A stretch of DNA of 64,000 bases from Pseudomonadota bacterium (GTDB lineage Bacteria; Pseudomonadota; Alphaproteobacteria; Sphingomonadales; Sphingomonadaceae), in contig JAEWEY010000004.1 in NCBI GenBank assembly GCA_023389105.1, positions 496,001 through 560,000 of the forward strand, in the 5' to 3' direction. Below are positions 62,902-64,000 of the stretch, piece by piece. The position numbers and the translations under genes are program-made. The number at the start of each line of letters is the position of its first letter. The stretch's first letter is position 1. The notes beneath the pieces are model-generated. The model searched no databases. It was not told where the DNA came from and worked only from the letters and a program-made list of their open reading frames with translations.

Positions 62902-63956
62902 AGCGGCGCGCCTCCGTAACGGGTCAGCATCAACCATCCAGACACGAGAATGACGAAGAGCAGCGACAGCGGCAGGAAGATCTTCCAGCCGAGCCGCATC
63001 AGCTGGTCGTAGCGGTACCGCGGCACGGTCGCCTTCACCCAGCTGAACACGAAGAAGAAGAACAGCATCTTGGCGAACAGCCAGATGATGCCCGGGATGA
63101 GGTACAGCGGCGCCCAGTTCACCGGCGGCAGCCAGCCACCCCAGAAAAGCACGGCGTTAAGCGCGCACATCAGGATGACGTTGCCGTACTCGCCGAGCCA
63201 GAAGAGCGCGAAGCTCATCGACGAATATTCGGTCTGGTGACCAGCCACGAGTTCGCTTTCCGCTTCGACCAGATCGAACGGCGTGCGGAACGTCTCCGCC
63301 ATCGAGCTGATCAGGAAGACGACCGCCATCGGGAACAGCAGAGGATTAAAGCCGAAGCCGTTGAGCAGGCCCCACAGCTTGTGGCCCTGCTGCGCCATCA
63401 CGATGCCGCTCATGTTGAACGTATTCGCGTAGAGCACGACGCAGATCAGGACGAAGCCGATCGACACCTCGTAGCTCACCATCTGCGCGGCCGCCCGAAG
63501 CGCCGAGAAGAACGGATATTTCGAGTTCGACGCCCATCCGGCGACGATCACGCCGTAAACGCCGAGCGAGCTTGCCGCGAGGATGTACAGAAGGCCGACG
63601 TTGATGTTCGCGAGCACCACGCCCGGAGCGAACGGCACGACGGCCCAGACGATCAGCGCGGTGGTGAACGTCACGATCGGCGCGATCAGGAACAGGCCCT
63701 TGTTCGCACTGGTCGGGATAATGGTTTCCTTGAGGAAAACCTTCAGCCCGTCGGCGAAGCTTTGCAGCAAGCCCCAGGGACCAACCACGTTCGGGCCGCG
63801 GCGGAGCGCCATGGCAGCCCAGATCTTGCGGTCGGCGTAAATGATCATCGCCACCGCCAGCATTAGCGGCAGGGCGATGACCAGAATGCCGATGATCGTG
63901 GCAAGGAACCACGCCCAATCGTAGTTCAGGCCCCAGTGCTGGAAGGTCTCAGTCAT
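62898..63956 (-). CDS. nuoH: NADH-quinone oxidoreductase subunit H
   Basis: 352 residues, eight membrane helices, the quinone-channel subunit. Seen: [46 protein letters not shown], and [23 protein letters not shown] with the conserved glutamates. Its ATG lies inside the nuoG stop (ATGA). Confidence 0.97.
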   Translation of the reverse strand: MTETFQHWGLNYDWAWFLATIIGILVIALPLMLAVAMIIYADRKIWAAMALRRGPNVVGPWGLLQSFADGLKVFLKETIIPTSANKGLFLIAPIVTFTTALIVWAVVPFAPGVVLANINVGLLYILAASSLGVYGVIVAGWASNSKYPFFSALRAAAQMVSYEVSIGFVLICVVLYANTFNMSGIVMAQQGHKLWGLLNGFGFNPLLFPMAVVFLISSMAETFRTPFDLVEAESELVAGHQTEYSSMSFALFWLGEYGNVILMCALNAVLFWGGWLPPVNWAPLYLIPGIIWLFAKMLFFFFVFSWVKATVPRYRYDQLMRLGWKIFLPLSLLFVILVSGWLMLTRYGGAPL

Positions 63957-64000
63957 TCAGCCGCTTCCTGGAACTGCACGCCGCGCACCAGCTCTTCCGA
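63953..64000 (-). CDS. nuoG: NADH-quinone oxidoreductase subunit G, C-terminal 15 residues
   Basis: Only the last 15 codons and the stop are inside the window, ending QFQEAAE. Assigned from the fixed order nuoG-nuoH and the ATGA overlap with nuoH; the fragment is too short to identify by itself. Confidence 0.7.
   Translation of the reverse strand, partial: SEELVRGVQFQEAAE

Overview
The window is a gene-dense, high-GC stretch of chromosomal core genome from an alphaproteobacterium, most likely a member of the Sphingomonadales. The reasons are: the block chvI-chvG-hprK-rapZ-ptsIIA(Man)-ptsH next to a divergent pckA; the short C-terminal-only HPr kinase; the DUF2336, DUF1467 and DUF937 families; GTTC-N7-GTTC LexA boxes (the alphaproteobacterial type); and GGAAC-N16/18-GTT promoters of the EcfG general stress type. 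I cannot place it below order level. I saw no tRNA, rRNA, CRISPR, transposase, phage gene or integration site. No gene-free stretch exceeds 300 bases; the longest is about 235 bases between pckA and chvI.

Layout. 1-2.5 kb: end of a cardiolipin synthase, ndk, and the pepA-DUF2256-holC operon read leftward. 4.0-9.6 kb: outer-membrane biogenesis operon lptD-surA-pdxA-rsmA. 9.6-13.7 kb: a leftward run (TPR lipid-exported protein, RsmB-type methyltransferase, guaB, CitE-like lyase). 13.7-19.9 kb: SPFH/NfeD pair, two DUF885 putative metallopeptidases around a DUF937 gene, and an unknown 148-residue protein. 20.0-27.3 kb: pckA and the divergent ChvIG/regulatory-PTS operon with an RNA methyltransferase. 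27.4-31.5 kb: rmuC, an unknown protein, a Cys-rich four-helix protein, a DOPA-dioxygenase-like protein, def and recR. 31.6-35.7 kb: fmt-truA, an orphan exosortase-type PLP decarboxylase, trxB, and a tiny membrane protein. 35.7-41.1 kb: lipoprotein, pyrG, secG, tpiA, ppiD. 41.2-47.1 kb: lexA, VOC protein, comEC, gltX, gltA. 47.1-53.3 kb: a poorly characterised module (PAS kinase lacking its histidine, DUF2336 protein, nucleotidyltransferase-like membrane protein, large coiled-coil membrane protein, DUF1467). 53.3-64 kb: rnj, coaX, birA and the complex I genes nuoN to nuoG, all leftward.

How the genes work together. Most are housekeeping: envelope assembly (LptD, SurA, PpiD, SecG), ribosome and tRNA modification (RsmA, RsmB-like, TruA, TrmH-like), translation start and N-terminal processing (Fmt, Def), nucleotide supply (GuaB, PyrG, Ndk), central carbon (PckA, TpiA, GltA) and respiration (Nuo). 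Regulatory signals tie some of them together: lexA and rmuC carry near-identical LexA boxes, and three small genes of unknown or stress function carry EcfG-like promoters. Packing is extreme: about 17 same-strand junctions overlap by 1 or 4 bases, and five convergent pairs share a 4-base stop-stop overlap.

No defence island or obviously new system is present. The best leads are the histidine-less PAS kinase with its DUF2336 partner and neighbours, the PLP-fold decarboxylase that lacks its PLP lysine, the LexA box in front of rmuC, the EcfG-like promoters, and the apparent absence of the trp-moa genes that in related genomes usually sit between ppiD and lexA.
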